A stretch of DNA of 64,000 bases from Balaenoptera acutorostrata (lineage: Eukaryota > Chordata > Mammalia > Artiodactyla > Balaenopteridae). The translations under genes were made by a program, and so were the position numbers. The stretch covers positions 28,728,236-28,792,235 of the forward strand of contig NC_080071.1 of the NCBI RefSeq assembly GCF_949987535.1, given 5' to 3'. How positions within the stretch are numbered: position 1 is the stretch's first letter; the number at the start of each line of letters is the position of its first letter. Of the stretch, positions 59,102 to 64,000 are shown one piece after another. The notes beneath the pieces were generated by a model. The model searched no databases. It had not been told where the DNA came from and saw nothing but the letters and a program-made list of their open reading frames with translations.

Positions 59102-59432
59102 TTGGATGGCTTTTTTATTTATTTATTTATTTAATTTATTTTTGGCTGTGTTGGGTCTTCATTGCTGTGCACGGGCTTTCTCTGGTTGCGGTGAGCGGGG
59201 GCTACTCTTCGTTGTGGTGCACGGGCTTCTCATTGTGGTGGCTTCTCTTGTTGTGGAGCACGGGCTCTAGGCATGCAGGCTCTAGAGCACAGGCTCAGTA
59301 GCTGTGGTGCACGGGCTTAGTTGTTCCTCGGCATATGCGATCTTCCCAGACCAAGGCTCAAACCCGTGTCCCCTGCATTGGCAGGCGGATTCTTAACCAC
59401 CATGCCACCAGGGAAGCCCTTGGATGGCTTTT
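59102..59432 (-). mobile_element. CHR-type SINE, antisense, older, 13-bp target-site duplication
   Basis: ttggatggctttt is perfect at 59102-59114 and 59420-59432. The tRNA-derived head is at the right (A box tggcatggtgg, B box gggtttgagcc) and the AAAT tail at the left. Many CpGs have become TpG/CpA compared with the copies at 13.5, 35.9 and 43.7 kb, so this one is an older copy or subfamily. Confidence 0.92.
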
Positions 59433-60825
59433 GGATAGTCAGTTTATAGTTATTTACATCTCTTTCTTGATTTTTAAAAATCATTACAAATATTATACAT
59501 AAAATTGATGAATATGATGAATAAATAAATAAAATAACAAGGTAACAGAGAATGTGATCTGTGAATATAATTGAAATAAAGCAAGAATTTAACCTATAAA
59601 AATAAGATAATCTGTTGAGCCACAGTTTGCTCCTATATCATCAGAAAGAACCTTGATGGTAATCATTTTGTAATATATAAATATCAAATCAGCATGTTGT
59701 ACACCTTAAACTTACACAATGTTATGTGTCAATTATATCTGAATAAAGCTGGGAGAAAAAGAGCCTTGTCCACTGACCCCCAAAACAAACTCACTTTCAC
59801 TTCCAAAAGTGAAGAGGATGGGCAAGAAAAGCAGCATAATTGAGAAACTATTTTGTGTCATTTAAATACATTTAACATCCTATTGTGCTGACATTTTATT
59901 TCAATCATGTGCTTATAAGCAACATCTCTCTTCTCCCTCCTCATACTGATCAAACACTCTGAAAGTAAACTTGGGGCTTTGGGTAAATGAATGACAATTG
60001 ACAAACTCTCCTTGGGGATATTAATCTATCTAGGTGCAGAGCAAAATGCTAAATAGAAAAAAGAGAGAAATATTTTTGGTCCTCATGGATATTATACCAA
60101 ATCTAAAAAAACAACAGAAATGGGCCCTGGTATTAAGTGAAAGAAGACTTCTGGGTCACATTAAATGCTTGACTCTTTAACTGTGTTAGGTGGAGTTATT
60201 ATTATTTCCTTTTAAGTGGAATCAATCTTAACTAGATTAGATATAAGCTTTGTAGTGAAACCTTAGTAGGGGACATAGAAATATATAAAATTGACTAAAA
60301 AGAACACATGATAAGTTAAAGATTTATTAAATAACTTAATAGAATTATCTAGAAAATTATCTGATAAATGTGAGTGGAAAAGGAATAAAAACCTCAATAT
60401 TTTACTTGGAAGATCCTGAAAAGATTGAGCTATAATTTGAAGCTTAACTTCCGTGAAATATCTACATCAACTTAAATAATAAGGTAGTTGTCAATTTTTA
60501 TAAGAAAGTAATAATACAACATAGTTAAAAAATACAAATTTCCCATCATGTCTTAGGATTTAACCAAAAGACCTTTCCTGAAACATTGAGACAGTTTAAA
60601 ATGAACCTTCTAAGTTATCTAAAATAAAATTCCAAGTCACTGTCTTCTGTTGTAAAAAAATATAGACACAAATATTGTTAATTATGCAATTTTTGCAGTA
60701 AAAATGCTAGTTGGGAGATGTCTTCATATTTAAATGCCAGCCAAGAGTAAGTCATTAAATCAAAGTCCTTTGAGATCCTCCAGTTGTAATTTAAATAATG
60801 TAGCCACGCTGACTGTGATTTGTCC
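59433..60825. other. AT-rich DNA with a short L1 3' end
   Basis: At 59645-59762 the text 'ttgatggtaatcattttgta', 'cagcatgttgtacaccttaa', 'tgtcaattatatctgaataa' is the plus-strand 3' end of an L1; the same ending is seen at 23370-23475. The rest is unique, with no exon recognised. Confidence 0.55.
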
Positions 60826-60828
60826 TAT

Positions 60829-61150
60829 GTCTTTAGTTCCTTTGGGCTGCTGTAAACAAAAATACCATAGGCTGAGTGGCTTATGAACAGCAGAAATTTA
60901 TTTCTCACAGTTCTAGAGACTGAGAAATCCAAAATCAAGATGCTGACAGATTCAGTGTCTGGTGAGAGCCTATTTCCTGGTTCCTAGACAGCCATCCTCT
61001 TGCTGGATCCTCATGAGGTGGAAGGGGTGAGGGAGCTCTCTAGGGTCTCTTCTTCTAAGGGCACTAATCCCATTCATGAGGGACCCACCCTCATAAACTA
61101 AGTAACTTCCAAAGGCCCCACCTCCAAATACCATCACTAATAGATTAGGA
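60829..61150 (+). repeat. Ancient mammalian interspersed repeat, copy 2
   Basis: Same family and orientation as 20402-20725: 'gctgctgtaaacaaaaatac', 'cagaaatttatttctcacag', 'gtgtctggtgagagcc', 'gggcactaatcccattcatg', 'aggccccacctccaaatacc'. This copy keeps more of the GGAGCTCTC-type middle. Confidence 0.6.
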
Positions 61151-61775
61151 GCTTAGAAATGAAGAGGTGAGCCTGACTGGGTGAAATTATATGAAATCTC
61201 TTTTACCTCATGACCATTAGGAATCCCTAAAGCAAATTCAGTTCTGCAAGAAATGTCCTTTGCCAAGGGGGCCTTCTCACCAGTGTTCTCTCTCTGATTA
61301 TCAGATCATCTTCCCAACTGTGTTCTAGGAATTATATTTGAAGTTCTGCATCGGCAGGATCTTTTAATACAGGAAAATTAAATTTTATGTTCAGTGTATC
61401 AGTCTTCAAGCTCCATGTGACTTGGGATTCACAAGAACTGATTATACTTGAAACTGCCTTGACATTGTTTAACATCAGTATCAGTACCAGTAGAGTTTAT
61501 GTAAAAATGTGGATAGAATGGTTTCTTACAGAATCTGTAATTCTGTCTTGTCTTTGCTTTAGTATCCATGGACTTCCTGCTATTTTTTTAAAGAGAACAT
61601 TTTTTTTCTATGATTAGGCAGAAGAAGAAAATAGAAAATAATTCACTTTTTTTTTTATCATAGAAGAGTTGTATTCATATCTGGAAAACCCACATGTATT
61701 AATATCTTCAGAAATCAGTTTTACCTTTAGAGGTACTAGTTTGGTGTTTCCGTTAGCAAAAAGAAGTGATACTAG
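61151..61775. other. Unique DNA
   Basis: No recognised content. Confidence 0.4.
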
Positions 61776-61779
61776 TTTT

Positions 61780-61985
61780 GTAGCTTGGCTGACCTGGGTA
61801 ATTATCCCATGTCCAAAACTTATTTTACTGTGTGATCTTGGGCATTTCTGAACCTTAATTTCGTCTTCTATAAATTAGCATTAGTAATCTCCAAATTACA
61901 GAACTGCTGTGTGATGATCAAAGATAGTGTGTGAAAACCCAAATATTGCATACCAACTGGAATGTAATATATATTTAGAAAAGGT
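61780..61985 (+). repeat. MIR
   Basis: The order 'cttggctgacctgggtaatt', 'actgtgtgatcttgggca', 'ctgaaccttaatttcgtctt', 'gctgtgtgatgatcaaag' matches sense MIR. Confidence 0.7.
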
Positions 61986-62545
61986 TGACTCTTATAATAT
62001 TATTATTAGAAACAGTGATGGATTTTTTAAGGCAAAAATTTCAGTAAATTTAATAAAAGTTTTAAGTCATATTGGCATGAGTTCATACATTTAACCAGTT
62101 TTCTTCCTGGTGCCTTTTCAATAAATTTTAAAGTATTTCTTCTGTGTTATATGAAATGAGATTGCATTGAGGCAGTGTTTTGGCAATAAATTCATTTCTT
62201 TATATTCTTGATGGACACTACTACCTTTAATTGCATAGACTATCTTCATGAATAGATAGAACTCAATAAAACAAATTTTATTTGATGAAGGCCTTAGGGC
62301 TTAATATTTGCCAGAGAATTGAAGCAATTGATAAAACCTGGTATGCTTAACCACATAAAATGACCTAAATCCAAACTTCTTGGTCAGTTGTTCAAAGCCT
62401 GCTATGAAGTGGTCCCTACTTCTCCAAACTTATCTTCTCCTAATCCACTTATTATTATGTAAGCTGAATTTCACTTTCTGGAACTATAAATTATTTTTTA
62501 TTCACTCAAAATATAAAGCATTTCCACCATTTTCAATATGTTCAC
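61986..62545. other. Unique AT-rich DNA
   Basis: No recognised content. Confidence 0.4.
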
Positions 62546-62549
62546 ATTT

Positions 62550-62850
62550 CATTTACTCTAAAAGACTTCTCTCAAAGTCACCTGTTCCAGGAAGCCTTCC
62601 CAGATTCACTTACTAAAAGTATGTGCTGTTTCTCTAACCCCCATTATTATTTTTCTATAGAGGGTTTATAGTATCTGTCTTTCTGCTTTGTAATATAATC
62701 ATATTCCCTACATCATACCTTTCCTGTTATTTTAAAAGCTCCTTGAAAGTAGGATCCATGATCAATTAATCTTTATGTCCCTGTAGTAGTGAGGAGAGGG
62801 TTCTACACCTAGTAGGCCAACCATACATATTTGTTGAACTGGTCTTAATT
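62550..62850 (+). repeat. L2 3' end
   Basis: 'ttccaggaagccttcccaga', 'aaaagctccttgaaagtagg', 'acctagtaggccaacc', 'atatttgttgaactgg' is the standard order for an L2 3' end. Confidence 0.75.
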
Positions 62851-63360
62851 CAGATTTTCCAGGTCAGGATGTAGGTATTGAAATGTCATATTAATTGTTA
62901 AGTGATGAGATAGATAACTAACTATACTCAGAATTCTGTAAAGACACAGACTGTAACTTGTGTGAATTTTTAATGGAGTATACCTATGTCTATAACAGTT
63001 TATCTTTAAAACTAACTCTTTTTATGTTCCTCTACAAATAATATTGAAGAACTTGAAGTTTACAATTAAACCATAATTTCAATCAGTGTATTCCATATTT
63101 GGAATACAAAAATAGAACTCCATTTATAAAATGCTTTTTATAAAAGATCTGATATCAATGCAAAGAACTTTAAATGTATCTTCACACTTGTAATTGCCAA
63201 TAAGGACTAATCAGCATTTTCACAGGGATAGCAAAGCATTATTGTTTCCAATCTTTTAAACCTTAAGGAAAACATGGTAATTGAAAAAAGATTTTAAATG
63301 TATGTAAACTGATCAGAATCATAACTCTAAGTAATTCCACCACTCATTGTTACAGTGGGC
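62851..63360. other. Unique AT-rich DNA
   Basis: No recognised content. Confidence 0.4.
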
Positions 63361-63364
63361 TTTT

Positions 63365-63540
63365 GGTTAGATTCCTAAATCTCTTTGAATTATGGTTTAT
63401 TTTTCATTTGAAAATGAGGATAATAGCACATGGCCTGCCTACTCTGTGGGTTGTTGAGAAGATCAACTATGATTATATAAGCAAAGGAATTTTTAATCTC
63501 TGAATTGCTTATGATATATAAATAGTGTCATTGATTAGAA
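63365..63540 (+). repeat. MIR
   Basis: 'tttcatttgaaaatgaggat', 'aatagcacatggcctgccta', 'gttgttgagaagatcaacta' follow the MIR 3' half. Confidence 0.55.
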
Positions 63541-63811
63541 TACATGTTTTCAGTCTTTTGAAAGAAAGGTTTATATCAGTGTGGGAAGGGTCCCAGTGCA
63601 GCTGGACACCTCTTCTGTGTTCCTAAGGTTCTGTGAACCTTGTACTCAATAAGTGACATGCTGGCAAGCTCGCAAACTGCATTTCATGCAAAGAGCTCAG
63701 CCAGTACGTACATTCCTGGTCCGTCTGTATTCGGCACAAGCAAACTTTTCTTGGAACTGTTTAGCTATGCATGCTTCTATGGCCCTTGGTCACACCTCCA
63801 AGGTTGGACTT

Positions 63812-64000
63812 TTAAAAAATTTTTTTTGGCTGCGTTGGGTCTTAGTTGTGACACGTGGGGTCTTTGTTGAGGCGTGTGGAATCTTTTGTTGTGGTGTGCG
63901 GGCTTCTCTCTAGTTGTGGCATGTGGATTTTCTCTCTCTAGTTGTGGTGCACAGGCTCTAGGGTGCGTGGGCTCTGTAGTTGTGGCACGTGGGCTTAGTT
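63812..64000 (-). mobile_element. CHR-type SINE, antisense, cut by the window end
   Basis: The A/T tail ('aaaaaattttttttggctgc' at the left) and body ('gttgggtcttagttgtg', 'ggctctgtagttgtggcac') match the CHR family. The tRNA-like head lies beyond 64000. The body carries GT-rich changes, like an old copy. Confidence 0.8.

Noticed and set aside
1..64000. A search for CRISPR-like arrays, phage, operons or a new multi-gene system.
   Set aside because: The window is mammalian nuclear DNA; evenly spaced repeats are limited to microsatellites, and no cluster of co-directed genes exists.

Overview
The window is nuclear DNA from a mammal, very probably a whale or dolphin. Two kinds of element point there: tRNA-derived SINEs that match the CHR-1/CHR-2 family of cetaceans, hippos and ruminants (several CHR-2 copies are CpG-rich and little decayed), and L1 copies with artiodactyl/cetacean-type 3' ends. 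There are no bacterial-style genes, operons, phage or CRISPR arrays. Most open reading frames are chance frames, simple repeats or pieces of L1.

Layout: 1-2250 is AT-rich flank. About 2255-4090 is a strong CpG island with two inverted CCAAT boxes 35 bp apart, several GC boxes, no clear TATA box, and a candidate first coding exon (3001-3117) that ends at a very good splice donor. This looks like the promoter and first exon of a plus-strand gene that I could not name. If so, much of the remaining 60 kb is its first intron. From 4.1 to 25.8 kb there is ordinary AT-rich DNA with microsatellites, old L1/HAL1, MIR and L2 pieces, a CHR-2 SINE joined to an L1 fragment, and an unexplained minus-strand reading frame with exon-like borders (19264-19479).

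25863-31022 is the largest single element, a nearly full-length L1 flanked by a perfect 15-bp target-site duplication. Its ORF1 is open, but its ORF2 is broken by six stops and three frameshifts and has catalytic-site changes. From 31 to 44 kb there are more L1 3' ends on the minus strand, a possible LTR-like block, a CHR-2 SINE, and a CHR-1 SINE with a CHR-2 SINE nested in its tail; both duplications survive intact. From 44 to 51.5 kb the DNA is mostly unique, with MIR pieces and a MER2-like DNA transposon. From 51.6 to 57.7 kb it is rich in old L1. From 57.7 to 64 kb it carries two more SINEs, a second copy of an ancient repeat also present at 20.4 kb, and MIR/L2 pieces.

The features do not form a pathway: one promoter/exon candidate sits in a landscape shaped by L1 and the SINEs that use its machinery. 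I found no convincing new molecular system. The most interesting items are the SINE-L1 composite, the doubly bracketed nested SINE pair, the unrecognised first exon, and the minus-strand exon-like frame. All positions and family calls were read by eye; family names rest on remembered consensus patterns, not on a search.
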